Shown: piece by piece, positions 1 through 8,516 of the stretch
Layout: each line of letters starts with the position of its first letter
How positions within the stretch are numbered: position 1 is the first letter of the stretch
The notes under the pieces: generated by a model
Database searches by the model: none
What the model was told of the DNA's origin: nothing
The model's input: only the letters and a program-made list of their open reading frames with translations
Made by a program: the position numbers and the translations under genes
NCBI RefSeq assembly: GCF_000170915.1
Contig: NZ_ABCT01000012.1
Span: forward strand, 1-64,000
DNA from: Limnobacter sp. MED105
GTDB taxonomy: Bacteria; Pseudomonadota; Gammaproteobacteria; Burkholderiales; Burkholderiaceae_B
Reading direction: 5' to 3'
DNA: 64,000 nucleotides

Positions 1-462
<462 letters not shown>

Positions 463-480
463 TTATTAACTGCTGAATTC

Positions 481-509
481 AGTGTAGGGTGCTAAATCCT
501 ATCAATCAA
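481..509 (-). promoter_or_regulatory. Putative sigma70 promoter of katG
   Basis: Reading on the minus strand, TTGATT and TACACT are separated by exactly 17 bases, and the -10 element lies about 45 bases before the katG start. Further upstream (about 520-535) an ATAG-N7-TTAT arrangement recalls one half of an OxyR site, but the second half is not recognisable, so OxyR control remains a guess. Confidence 0.45.
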
Positions 510-600
510 GTTGTTTTTATAAATTTACCCTATAGGCAGGGGCAATTGATATTTTTGACCTTCAGCATGTCTTCCATATTAATACCGGAAAAAAAATGGG

Positions 601-1515
601 TCACTCCTCGTCGAAGGAGTCGTACTTCTCGCAAAGAAAGTCGATCAGTGCGCGCACGGCAGGCAACATGCCGCGTCTGGAAGGAAACACCACATGAATG
701 ATCTCGCGACGCGGCGACCAGTCTGGCAATAGCTTGACCAGCTCGCCATTGGCCACTTGCTTGGGCACCATCAGGTTGGGCAGTTGAACTACACCTACAC
801 CCGCCATGGCACTGGCGCGCAATGCAACCATGTCGGTCGTGACCAGCCGTGGCGAATGAGGTATGACGATTCGTTCGCCACTGGCGTGCGTCAGGCACCA
901 CTCAAAAGCGGTTTGAACCTGGCCTTGGGTTTGCCCCAGGCCCAAGCTTGGCCAGTGAATCAAATCTTTCGGGTGCTTGGGCGCGCCCATCTTGTTGATC
1001 AGGCAGGGCGAGGCCACCAAACACAGGCCCCTGTCCGAAAGCACTTTCAGCACCAAATCACTGCTGTCCAGGGGCAAGGGGCGAACCCGTATGGCAAGGT
1101 CGACACCCTCGGCCACCACGTCCACCCGACGATTACTGGCCTCCATGTGGACAGTGACTTGCGGATGTTTCACCAAAAACTCGGCCAGCATGTCGCCGAT
1201 GTGTGCGTGCAGCAGGGCAATGGGGCAAGTCATGCGGATCAGGCCACGTGGCTCGGCGTGATTGTGTTCAATCACTTCCTGCGCGCTCTCTGCTTCGATC
1301 AACATGGCCTTGCAGTGCTGGTAATAGGTTTTCCCGATTTCAGTGATGTGCAGTTTGCGGGTAGAGCGATACAACAGCTGCGTATTCAGACGCTTCTCAA
1401 GCTCGGCAATTCGACGGCTTATTTTCGATTTTGGTATGCCCAAGGCGCGCGCTGCCGCTGAAAAACCCTGGTGTTCAACCACTTTGGCGAAGTAGTACAG
1501 GTCGTTTAGATCCAT
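601..1515 (-). CDS. LysR family transcriptional regulator
   Basis: DNA-binding regulator of 304 residues, the normal length for the family. The N-terminal winged helix-turn-helix (about residues 1-60, MDLNDLYYFAKVVEHQGFSA, then a recognition helix around ALGIPKSKISRRIAELE) is followed by a periplasmic-binding-like effector domain (about 90-295). The sequence style is that of the DhcR/CrgA-like LysR group rather than OxyR. It is divergent from the isochorismatase-family hydrolase at 1640, the usual arrangement for a LysR protein and its target, and a perfect inverted repeat lies 18 bases before its start. The effector is unknown. Confidence 0.93.
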   Translation of the reverse strand: MDLNDLYYFAKVVEHQGFSAAARALGIPKSKISRRIAELEKRLNTQLLYRSTRKLHITEIGKTYYQHCKAMLIEAESAQEVIEHNHAEPRGLIRMTCPIALLHAHIGDMLAEFLVKHPQVTVHMEASNRRVDVVAEGVDLAIRVRPLPLDSSDLVLKVLSDRGLCLVASPCLINKMGAPKHPKDLIHWPSLGLGQTQGQVQTAFEWCLTHASGERIVIPHSPRLVTTDMVALRASAMAGVGVVQLPNLMVPKQVANGELVKLLPDWSPRREIIHVVFPSRRGMLPAVRALIDFLCEKYDSFDEE

Positions 1516-1533
1516 GAATGCTTGCTCGTTACT

Positions 1534-1549
1534 GTTCTATTTGTAGAAC
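1534..1549. promoter_or_regulatory. Inverted repeat, likely LysR operator
   Basis: GTTCTA-TTTG-TAGAAC is a perfect 6-bp dyad in the 124-base region between the divergent LysR gene and the hydrolase/pirin genes. Position and symmetry fit an autoregulatory LysR site; binding is inferred. Confidence 0.5.
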
Positions 1550-1639
1550 GAATTGTTGAAATTGTGCCTGCTTATCAAAGATTGATTGTTTCAATAGCAT
1601 ATTGCCATTATCAACTGTCAATGTAAAAAGGAAGACAAC

Positions 1640-2260
1640 ATGAGCAAGCCTTACATTCGTCTCGACAAAAACAATGCTGCTGTGCTGTTGGTTGATCACC
1701 AGGCCGGTTTGCTGTCGCTGGTGCGGGACATCGATCCTGATCGTTTCAAAAACAATGTGTTGGCGCTGGCTGATTTGGCCAAATATTTCAACTTGCCCAC
1801 CATTTTGACGACCAGTTTTGAGACTGGCCCAAACGGCCCTTTGGTGCCTGAGCTAAAAGAGATTTTTCCGGATGCGCCTTACATTGCACGCCCCGGACAG
1901 ATCAATGCTTGGGACAACGAAGAATTCCTGGCTGCCGTGAAAGCAACCGGCAAAAAGCAACTGATTATTGCGGGTGTCGTGACCGAGGTGTGTGTTGCAT
2001 TTCCAGCCTTGTCGGCCCTTGAAGAAGGTTATGAGGTGTTTGTGGTGACCGATGCATCGGGCACCTTCAATGAACTGACGCGCCATTCTGCCTGGGAAAG
2101 AATGAGCAATGCAGGCGCCCAGTTGATGACCTGGTTTGGCGTGGCCTGTGAATTGCACCGCGACTGGCGCAATGACATTGAAGGTTTGGGTGCCTTGTTC
2201 TCGAATCACATTCCCGATTATCGCAACCTGATTACCAGCTACACCGCGCTGACGAAATAG
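1640..2260 (+). CDS. Isochorismatase-family cysteine hydrolase
   Basis: Cytoplasmic hydrolase of 206 residues in the YcaC-like branch of the isochorismatase superfamily. The catalytic Asp is visible as Asp19 in LLVDHQAG and the nucleophilic Cys as Cys118 in GVVTEVCVAFPAL, the latter after the family's characteristic cis-peptide region VVTEV. YcaC-like proteins have no settled substrate; amides or N-carbamoyl compounds are typical for the superfamily. The gene is preceded by AAAAGGAAG and is followed after 23 bases by a pirin gene, a pair often found together with a divergent LysR regulator. Expression is probably governed by that LysR protein. Confidence 0.9.
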   Translation: MSKPYIRLDKNNAAVLLVDHQAGLLSLVRDIDPDRFKNNVLALADLAKYFNLPTILTTSFETGPNGPLVPELKEIFPDAPYIARPGQINAWDNEEFLAAVKATGKKQLIIAGVVTEVCVAFPALSALEEGYEVFVVTDASGTFNELTRHSAWERMSNAGAQLMTWFGVACELHRDWRNDIEGLGALFSNHIPDYRNLITSYTALTK

Positions 2261-2283
2261 GTGCAAGGCGTTATGATTTTGAC

Positions 2284-3174
2284 ATGAACAAAATCAGACG
2301 AATTGAACTTCGAAGCGCCGATTTGGGCGAAGGCATGTTGGTGAAACGTGCCTTGCCCAGTCGCCACCAGCGCATGGTGGGGGCATGGTGTTTTCTAGAC
2401 CATGCTGGGCCTGTTAATTTTGCACCCGGCAAAGGCATGCATGTGGGTGCACACCCGCACACGGCCTTGCAAACCTTCACCTGGCTGATCGACGGCGAAG
2501 TGCTTCACAAAGACAGCTTGGGCAATGAACTGATTATTCGCCCCGGGCAAGTGAATTTAATGACTGCAGGCCATGGCATTGTGCACACCGAAGATTCAGT
2601 GGTGAATGGCGGCCGCTTGCATGCTGCGCAATTGTGGATCGCCTTGCCAGAAGAACTGGCCGATTGTGAACCCGATTTTGCACATTATCCGGAATTGCCC
2701 GTTTGGCATTCTGAAGGTATTCAACACACTTTGCTGGCTGGTGCTTATGGTGATTTGGAAGCACCCACTGCTGTGTATTCAGAAATGCTGGGTATGGATT
2801 TGTTCAGCGAACAGGGCGGCACGGTTAACCTGAGTTTGAACCCGGATTTTGAATACGGATACCTGCCTTTGACAGGGCAGGTGAATGTGGCGGGTGAAAC
2901 TTACACACCTGATGAGTTTGCGTATTTAGAACCGGGTTTGAACAAGCTCCAGATGACCTTGGGCACCGACTCGCGGGTGTTGCTGCTGGGTGGTTTGCCT
3001 TTTGATGCGCCGGTGCAAATGTGGTGGAATTTTGTGGGCCACAGTAAAGAAGCGATTGCGCAGGCTCAACGTGAATGGGAGCAGGGCGGGCCACGGTTTG
3101 GGGATGTGAAAGACGAAATTTCACGCACCGGCGTGGCTGCTCGATTAACAGCACCGGTGCTGCCTTGGAAATAA
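2284..3174 (+). CDS. Pirin family protein
   Basis: Bicupin of 296 residues. The N-terminal cupin carries the pirin metal-binding pattern: GAHPHTALQTFTW supplies two His ligands and GHGIVHTEDS supplies the third His and an acidic ligand, as in human pirin and E. coli YhhW (which has quercetinase activity). The second cupin spans about residues 180-290. Possible roles in bacteria include quercetin-like dioxygenase activity or modulation of central enzymes; the sequence does not decide. It follows the hydrolase gene closely and is probably co-transcribed. After the stop a weak ATGGAT/ATCCAT dyad (3178-3202) has no T-run and is not a convincing terminator. Confidence 0.93.
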   Translation: MNKIRRIELRSADLGEGMLVKRALPSRHQRMVGAWCFLDHAGPVNFAPGKGMHVGAHPHTALQTFTWLIDGEVLHKDSLGNELIIRPGQVNLMTAGHGIVHTEDSVVNGGRLHAAQLWIALPEELADCEPDFAHYPELPVWHSEGIQHTLLAGAYGDLEAPTAVYSEMLGMDLFSEQGGTVNLSLNPDFEYGYLPLTGQVNVAGETYTPDEFAYLEPGLNKLQMTLGTDSRVLLLGGLPFDAPVQMWWNFVGHSKEAIAQAQREWEQGGPRFGDVKDEISRTGVAARLTAPVLPWK

Positions 3175-3281
3175 ATATGGATGGCCTTCAGGGTTATCCA
3201 TAAGTCAGCCACGCGGCCTGTGTTCGGGCTGCCGTGTTTAACTCGATTACAGTAGAAGAATCGACTGACACGGAGTGCCCC

Positions 3282-4451
3282 ATGGATTTTTCCCTGACCC
3301 CTGCATTGAAGTCACTTCAGGCCGAAGTGCGAACTTTCATCGCAGAACACATTATTCCCCTGGAAAAAGACCCTCGACAAACTGCGCACGGTCCCTCGGA
3401 GGAATTGCGGGAGGAATTGGTGGGCCTCGCAAGAGAAGCAGGGTTGCTGACCCCGCATGCCTCCACAGAACTGGGGGGACGTGGCTGGAGTCACATTGAA
3501 AAAGCAATCGCTTTTGAAGAGGCTGGTTATTCCACACTGGGTCCCACGGCCATGAACATTCATGCGCCTGACGAAGGCAATATTCACTTGCTGGAAGTGG
3601 TTGCCACGCCCGAACAAAAAGAACGCTGGCTCAAACCCATGGTGCAGGGAAAAATTCGCTCGTGTTTCGCCATGACCGAACCTGCACCCGGTGCGGGTGC
3701 CGACCCTTCCATGATGCAAACCACGGCTGTGAAAGACCGCGATCATTATGTGATCAATGGTGACAAGTGGTTTATCACTGGCGCTGAAGGGGCAAGTTTT
3801 GCAATCATCATGGCAAAAATGGAAGACGGCACCGCCACCATGTTTTTAAGCGACATGGATGCGCCCGGCATTGAGTATGTTCGCACCATGGATGCAATGG
3901 ATGCGTGCTTCACGGGTGGACATGGCGTGTTGAGATTCAACAATTTGCGCGTGCATGAAAGCAGTGTGCTGGGTGAAATCGGCAAGGGCTTTCGGTACGC
4001 CCAAGTGCGCTTGGCACCGGCGCGTTTAACCCACTGCATGCGCTGGCTGGGCCAGGCGCGCCGCACCCATGACATTGCATTGGACTACGCCCGCAAGCGG
4101 CAAGCCTTTGGTGTGCAACTGGGCGCACATGAGGGTGTGAGTTTCATGCTGGCCGACAATGAAATGGATTTGCACACGGCGCGTTTGCACATTTGGCACA
4201 CAGCCTGGATGCTGGACCAGGGCGAGCGTTGCAATTTTGAATCAAGTCGTGCGAAGGTGGTTTGCTCGGAAGCCGAGTGGCGGGTGGTGGATCGCAGTGT
4301 GCAAATTTTGGGCGGGCAGGGCGTGACCGGTGAAACGATTGTGAGCCGAATTTTTACCGACATGCGTGCCTTCAGAATTTACGATGGCCCCAGTGAAGTG
4401 CACCGTTTCAGCATGGGCAAAAAGCTGATTGCAGGTCTGGATAAAAAATAA
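3282..4451 (+). CDS. Acyl-CoA dehydrogenase family protein (LvaC/ACAD11-like)
   Basis: FAD-dependent acyl-CoA dehydrogenase of 389 residues. The alpha N-domain, the beta domain (CFAMTEPAPGAGADPSMM and WFITGAEG, FAD/substrate contacts) and the C-terminal helical domain (QILGGQGVTGE, YDGPSEVHRFSMGKKL) are all present. The frame is open from a GTG at 3234, but the ATG at 3282 with CGGAG seven bases upstream fits the family N-terminus. In the levulinate pathway of Pseudomonas putida, LvaC is the dehydrogenase-family protein that removes phosphate from 4-phosphoacyl-CoA; the neighbouring kinase and DUF6285 genes suggest the same role here. It opens a five-gene operon. Confidence 0.9.
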   Translation: MDFSLTPALKSLQAEVRTFIAEHIIPLEKDPRQTAHGPSEELREELVGLAREAGLLTPHASTELGGRGWSHIEKAIAFEEAGYSTLGPTAMNIHAPDEGNIHLLEVVATPEQKERWLKPMVQGKIRSCFAMTEPAPGAGADPSMMQTTAVKDRDHYVINGDKWFITGAEGASFAIIMAKMEDGTATMFLSDMDAPGIEYVRTMDAMDACFTGGHGVLRFNNLRVHESSVLGEIGKGFRYAQVRLAPARLTHCMRWLGQARRTHDIALDYARKRQAFGVQLGAHEGVSFMLADNEMDLHTARLHIWHTAWMLDQGERCNFESSRAKVVCSEAEWRVVDRSVQILGGQGVTGETIVSRIFTDMRAFRIYDGPSEVHRFSMGKKLIAGLDKK

Positions 4452-4460
4452 GGAAAAGCG

Positions 4461-5234
4461 ATGATTAATAACGATCTATTTTCCATGCAGGGCAAGCTGG
4501 TTCTGGTCACCGGTGCTTCCAGTGGCTTGGGAAAACACTTTGGGCAGGTGTTGGCCCATGCAGGTGCCACGGTGGTATTGAGTGCACGCAATGTCGAGAA
4601 ATTGCAGCAAGTGTTGGAGCAAATTCAGGCTTCAGGCGCAGTGGCCCATGCGGTCGCCATGGACGTGAGCAATTCAAGTTCTGTGAAGAACGCAATGGCT
4701 CAAATCGTGAAGCAGTACGGTGTACCCGATGTGTTGGTAAACAACGCGGGCCAGTCGATTGCCAAACCCATGCTGGAGCAAACCGAAGAAGACTGGGACC
4801 AAATACTGGACACCAACTTAAAGGGTTGCTGGCTGGTGGGCACCGAGCTTGCGCGTGCCCTGGCTGCTGCAGGCAAGCCGGGATCGATTGTGAACATCGC
4901 GTCCATTTTGGGCGAGCGCGTGGGTGGTGCAGTGGGACCTTATGCCATTTCGAAAGCGGGTTTGGTGCAGGCCACCAAGGCCATGGCGCTGGAGTTGGCG
5001 CGGTACAACATCCGCGTGAATGCTATTTTGCCCGGTTATGTAGCCACCGACATGAACAGTGAGTTTTTGGCCAGCGAGTTGGGCGACAAATTACGCAAGC
5101 GAATTCCAACACGGCAGTTTTGTGAGCTCAGCGATTTGACTGGGCCGCTGCTGCTGTTGGCCTCGAATGCAGGGGCGGGCATGACAGGCGCTTGCGTGGC
5201 TGTGGATCGTGGACATTTGGTCAGTGCACTTTAA
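4461..5234 (+). CDS. Short-chain dehydrogenase/reductase
   Basis: NAD(P)-dependent oxidoreductase of 257 residues, classical SDR fold. Cofactor motif TGASSGLG at 17-24, NNAG at 94-97, and the catalytic Ser148, Tyr161 and Lys165 (YAISK) are present. The gene lies 9 bases after the acyl-CoA dehydrogenase and ends 1 base before the kinase start, so it is part of the same operon. By analogy with LvaD it could reduce a 4-oxoacyl-CoA to the 4-hydroxyacyl-CoA, or oxidise a 3-hydroxyacyl-CoA downstream; the exact step is inferred. The start has AAGGAAAAG upstream. Confidence 0.92.
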   Translation: MINNDLFSMQGKLVLVTGASSGLGKHFGQVLAHAGATVVLSARNVEKLQQVLEQIQASGAVAHAVAMDVSNSSSVKNAMAQIVKQYGVPDVLVNNAGQSIAKPMLEQTEEDWDQILDTNLKGCWLVGTELARALAAAGKPGSIVNIASILGERVGGAVGPYAISKAGLVQATKAMALELARYNIRVNAILPGYVATDMNSEFLASELGDKLRKRIPTRQFCELSDLTGPLLLLASNAGAGMTGACVAVDRGHLVSAL

Positions 5235-5235
5235 T

Positions 5236-6252
5236 ATGAACAGCATTCAACAACAACCGCTGGAGAAATATTTGGCGCAGGCCTTGGCCGCACGCACAGT
5301 TGAAATTCTGAAAGCGGCCTTGCTTTCAGGCGGTGCTGTACAAGAAAACTGGGCACTTGATTTGCGGGTAATTGGTGGTGCTTTTGATGGTGTGCTCAAC
5401 ACCGTGTTGCGTTGCGATTCTCCCACCGCTGGCGTGGCAATTAGCCACGGCCGCGCGCAGGAATTTGCCTTGTTGCAAACCGTGTTCAACGCAGGCGTCA
5501 CTGTGCCCCAACCCTTGTGTTTGTGCACCGATACGTCCGTGTTTGGTCGCCCGTTTTTTGTGATGCGTCGAATCGCGGGTACAGCCGCTGGCCATGTGCT
5601 GGTGAAGAACAGTACTTACGCCCCTGACCGTGTTGAACTCGCTCACCGGTTGGGTCGGGAACTGGCGCGAATTCATTCGATCAAGCCGCCTGTAGAGGCA
5701 CTTGATTTTTTGCACACCTACACTGAGTCGCCGGCGCTTTACCGAATCAACACACATCGCAATTATCTGGATCAACACCACACGGCTTACCCGGCGTTGG
5801 AGTGGGGTTTGCGCTGGCTTGAACGACATGCACCACCGCGTGGTTTGATTACATTAGCGCACGGCGATTTTCGCACTGGCAATTACATGGTGGATGAAAA
5901 AGGACTCACCGGAATTCTGGATTGGGAATTCGCCGGGTGGAGTGATCCGCTGGAAGACATTGGCTGGTTCTGCGCGAAATGCTGGCGCTTTGGGCAAGAC
6001 GATTTACAGGCCGGTGGCATTGGTATGCGTGAACATTTTTACCAAGGTTATGAGGCCGAGTCTGGTCGCAAGATTGATCGCGACCAAATTCATTATTGGG
6101 AAGTAATGGCGCATGTGCGTTGGGCGGTGGTGGCCATTGAACAGGCACAACGCTTTTGTTCCGGTCAGGAAAACTCACTGCTGTTGGCCCTGACTGGCCA
6201 CATTGTGCCGGAACTGGAATGGGAAATTCTGAACATGACGGAGCACAACTGA
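5236..6252 (+). CDS. APH-type phosphotransferase (LvaA/ACAD10-like)
   Basis: Kinase of 338 residues with the aminoglycoside phosphotransferase fold. Brenner motif HGDFRTGN gives catalytic Asp211 and metal ligand Asn216; the DFG-equivalent Asp229 is in ILDWEFAG. An N-terminal nucleotide lobe with QEFALL and VMRRI segments precedes it. In the lva pathway and in ACAD10/11 proteins, kinases of this type phosphorylate the 4-hydroxyl of a 4-hydroxyacyl-CoA using ATP. The neighbouring acyl-CoA dehydrogenase, SDR and DUF6285 genes point to this rather than to antibiotic resistance. The stop TGA and the next ATG overlap by one base (TGATG), implying translational coupling with the DUF6285 partner. Confidence 0.88.
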   Translation: MNSIQQQPLEKYLAQALAARTVEILKAALLSGGAVQENWALDLRVIGGAFDGVLNTVLRCDSPTAGVAISHGRAQEFALLQTVFNAGVTVPQPLCLCTDTSVFGRPFFVMRRIAGTAAGHVLVKNSTYAPDRVELAHRLGRELARIHSIKPPVEALDFLHTYTESPALYRINTHRNYLDQHHTAYPALEWGLRWLERHAPPRGLITLAHGDFRTGNYMVDEKGLTGILDWEFAGWSDPLEDIGWFCAKCWRFGQDDLQAGGIGMREHFYQGYEAESGRKIDRDQIHYWEVMAHVRWAVVAIEQAQRFCSGQENSLLLALTGHIVPELEWEILNMTEHN

Positions 6253-6626
6253 TGCGTGAACAACCCACGGGAGAATCGCTGTTGCAGTGCGCACGCGATG
6301 TGCTGAAAAACAATGTGTTGCCTTTGTTGCAGGGTGACGCCAAGCGAGATGTGTTGATGGTGATGAACGCCATGTCGATTGCACAACGTGAGTTACAGCA
6401 GGGCACTGCGCTTGAGCAAGAAGAACAAAATAGATTGGCCAAAGTAATGGGCGAACCTGTATTTGACGTGGCTCGGGCCAACCGTGAATTGGCGGCTCGA
6501 ATTCGTGCCGGTGGTGCAGACCCCGACAAAGCGGAGCATGCTGGGGTATTGAGCCATTTGCGTGCAGTGGGTAAAAACCGTTTGTTGGCCAGCAACCCGA
6601 AAATATTGGTGAGCAACAAACCATGA
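6252..6626 (+). CDS. DUF6285 protein (LvaB-like kinase partner)
   Basis: Small helical protein of 124 residues beginning MREQPTGESLLQCARD. It overlaps the kinase gene by one base and the histidine phosphatase gene by four (ATGA). DUF6285 proteins are nearly always encoded beside APH-type acyl-CoA kinases; LvaB of P. putida is required for LvaA activity. No catalytic motif, signal peptide or membrane segment is visible, which fits a structural partner. The frame is open upstream from 6156 inside the kinase gene, but the coupled start at 6252 is the sensible one. Confidence 0.85.
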   Translation: MREQPTGESLLQCARDVLKNNVLPLLQGDAKRDVLMVMNAMSIAQRELQQGTALEQEEQNRLAKVMGEPVFDVARANRELAARIRAGGADPDKAEHAGVLSHLRAVGKNRLLASNPKILVSNKP

Positions 6627-7297
6627 GTACCTTGATTTTGATGCGGCATGGCCAGGCCTCGTTTGGTGCGGCGCGTTACGACGCCTTGTCGGAACTGGGG
6701 CAAGCCCAGGCCCGTGCCACCGGGCTGTGGTTGTGCAATCATGGTTTGCAACCCAATGTGGTGCTGCACGGTCCGCGTCAGCGGCAGGCTGGTACGGCTG
6801 CCTTGTTGCTTAAGGAAAGTGGATTTGGCATTCCCAGCCAACAACATACTGCACTGGACGAGTTTGCTGAAGGTGAAGAAATTTTCAGCGCTGCGGAACA
6901 ATTACTGGGTCGATCGATGGCGCTGGATGCGGGGCGTTCACGGCTCGACGTGTTGCATGATTACGATGCAACCTGCCGTGCGTGGGCCAACGGCGAAGTG
7001 ACCATTCCTGGTCGATTGAGCCTGAAGGATTTTCGTGCGCAGTTGAGCCAATGGCTGAGTGCGCATACGCATGCACAGCAGGCCAGTGGGCAAGTTGAAT
7101 TGGTGGTGACCTCGGCCGGCTCCATTGCTGTATTGATGTGTGAAGTGATGGGCTTGCCCGACTCCAGTTGGTACAGCCTGCTTCGCGTGATTCGAAATGC
7201 ATCGCTGACCGAGGTGCTGTACTCCAAAGGCAAAGTCAGTCTGCTGAGTTTCAATGGTGTAAGCCACCTGCCGCCGCAATTGAACACGTCGATGTAA
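6623..7297 (+). CDS. Histidine phosphatase family protein
   Basis: Phosphoglycerate mutase/phosphatase-like enzyme of 224 residues. The phosphohistidine motif is LILMRHGQASFG (RHG, His9); the second catalytic His, normally in a GSHG-like context, is not obvious: the region reads TSAGSIAVLMC. It closes the five-gene operon through an ATGA overlap. In comparable operons such a phosphatase may remove phosphate from an acyl-CoA intermediate or act in housekeeping; nothing in the sequence decides. The missing canonical second His would be worth a structural check. Confidence 0.85.
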   Translation: MSTLILMRHGQASFGAARYDALSELGQAQARATGLWLCNHGLQPNVVLHGPRQRQAGTAALLLKESGFGIPSQQHTALDEFAEGEEIFSAAEQLLGRSMALDAGRSRLDVLHDYDATCRAWANGEVTIPGRLSLKDFRAQLSQWLSAHTHAQQASGQVELVVTSAGSIAVLMCEVMGLPDSSWYSLLRVIRNASLTEVLYSKGKVSLLSFNGVSHLPPQLNTSM

Positions 7298-7319
7298 ATT
7301 TGGCGGCGGCCAGCCCAGA

Positions 7320-7706
7320 TCAGCCGGTTTGTTCCCCGCCGGCGGTGTTGCCATGGCTTACAAGTTCACGCGCAGGGCGAACTTCAATTGAACCATAGCG
7401 GGCGGGTGGAATTTTCTCGGCCAGTGCAATGGCCTCGTTAAGGTCTTTGGCCTCCAGCATGTAAAAACCAGCGAGCTGTTCTTTGGTTTCCGCAAAAGGA
7501 CCGTCTGTGGTGTGTGTTTTTCCGTTGCGCACCCGCACGGTGGTCGCGGTATTCACTGGCAACAAAGGGCTGCCCGTAATGAAGTGGCCTTTGCGGCTTA
7601 AGTTTTCCACACAGGCGATGCACTCCTTGTTCAACGCATCCCATTCCTGTTGCGACATGCCGTTCATGATGCTCTCGTCGTAGTAGACCAAGGCCAGATA
7701 TTTCAT
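7320..7706 (-). CDS. YciI family (DGPF) protein
   Basis: Protein of 128 residues with the ferredoxin-like YCII fold. It starts MKYLALVYYDE and carries the diagnostic TTDGPFAETKEQLAGF motif (about residues 66-81) that gives DGPF proteins their name. These proteins resemble muconolactone isomerase-type enzymes but their reaction is unknown. It is the last gene of the ECF42 sigma factor operon and starts 2 bases after the preceding YciI gene ends. The C-terminal tail (GNTAGGEQTG) is probably flexible. Its convergent neighbour, the histidine phosphatase, ends 22 bases away. Confidence 0.9.
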   Translation of the reverse strand: MKYLALVYYDESIMNGMSQQEWDALNKECIACVENLSRKGHFITGSPLLPVNTATTVRVRNGKTHTTDGPFAETKEQLAGFYMLEAKDLNEAIALAEKIPPARYGSIEVRPARELVSHGNTAGGEQTG

Positions 7707-7708
7707 AT

Positions 7709-8083
7709 TCAGTCTCCGTAGCGATAATCTTCGCGCAGTGATTCTTCAATGGGACGAACTTCAATCGTTCCCAGCCGAGCAGAAGGCCATTGCGATGCAA
7801 TTCGCAAGGCCTCGTTGAAGTCCTGGGCTTCAACCAAGAAAATACCACCCAGTTGTTCCTTGGTTTCTGCAAAAGGCCCGTCGGTTGTTACCAACCTTTG
7901 ATTGCGCACTCGCACCAGTACACCATGGTTTGCACTTTGAAGCGCGTGGGTGACGATCAGATGACCGCTGGCTTTCAACGACTCCACATAGTCAAGGGTT
8001 TCCTGCCTCAAAGCCAGCCACTGCTCTTGTGGCATGGCTTTGAACAGGGCCTCTTCCTCGTGGGCAAGGCACAGGTATTTCAT
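7709..8083 (-). CDS. YciI family (DGPF) protein
   Basis: Second YCII-fold protein, 124 residues, beginning MKYLCLAHEEE and containing VTTDGPFAETKEQLGGIF. It is clearly a paralogue of the next gene, sharing the same length, N-terminus and motif, so the pair probably arose by tandem duplication and may form a hetero-oligomer. It overlaps the VOC gene by four bases (TGA/ATG), so translation is coupled. DGPF proteins are the classic genomic partners of ECF42 sigma factors; enzymatic function is not established. Confidence 0.9.
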   Translation of the reverse strand: MKYLCLAHEEEALFKAMPQEQWLALRQETLDYVESLKASGHLIVTHALQSANHGVLVRVRNQRLVTTDGPFAETKEQLGGIFLVEAQDFNEALRIASQWPSARLGTIEVRPIEESLREDYRYGD

Positions 8084-8505
8084 TGCACATCACCCTGAAA
8101 ATTGATCATCCATGGAATACCAAAGCGATCCACCCACATTCCGAAACGTTCAGCCCAGAACGTACGTTCCAGCTTCATGGTCACCGTGCCTCCCTTGGAC
8201 AAGGCCGCATAAATTTTTTCGGCATCGGCTGCATTGTCTACCGTGATTTGAACGTGCATACCTTGCGGTTTGGTGTACATGCCCGGTGGCGCATCACAGG
8301 CCATCAGCGTCCAAGGGCCAATTTTCAATTGAGCGTGCAGTACCTTGCCATGCCAGTGATCGGGAACATGATTCTCTGCATCGCTGCCTTCAAAATACAT
8401 GCAGCATTCAAGTTCGCCGTCCAGTGCATCTGCATACGCGGCCATGGCCTCTTCGCAATTGCCGTCAAAGTTCAAATAAGAACACATGATTTCAGGTCGT
8501 TTCAT
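8080..8505 (-). CDS. VOC family protein (PhnB-like)
   Basis: Glyoxalase/bleomycin-resistance-fold protein of 141 residues, of the PhnB/3-demethylubiquinone methyltransferase-like group. Typical segments are MCSYLNFDGNCEEAM at the N-terminus, GKVLHAQLKIG and the C-terminal FWAERFGMWVDRFGIPWMINF. The upstream in-frame ATG at 8520 overlaps the preceding stop, but the ATG at 8505 has GGAG at a suitable distance. These proteins often occur with ECF42 sigma factors and DGPF proteins; a dioxygenase or resistance role is possible but not shown. Confidence 0.88.
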   Translation of the reverse strand: MKRPEIMCSYLNFDGNCEEAMAAYADALDGELECCMYFEGSDAENHVPDHWHGKVLHAQLKIGPWTLMACDAPPGMYTKPQGMHVQITVDNAADAEKIYAALSKGGTVTMKLERTFWAERFGMWVDRFGIPWMINFQGDVQ

Positions 8506-8516
8506 GATTGGCTCCG

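Noticed and set aside
520-535. OxyR box upstream of katG
   Set aside because: Only one ATAG-N7-TTAT half is visible; the second half does not match, so it was not listed as a site.
3178-3202. ATGGAT/ATCCAT dyad after the pirin gene
   Set aside because: Six-base arms without a T-run; may be chance and is not supported as a terminator.
5906-6901. 331-residue open frame on the minus strand
   Set aside because: Antisense to three coupled genes (kinase, DUF6285, phosphatase) with clear family motifs.
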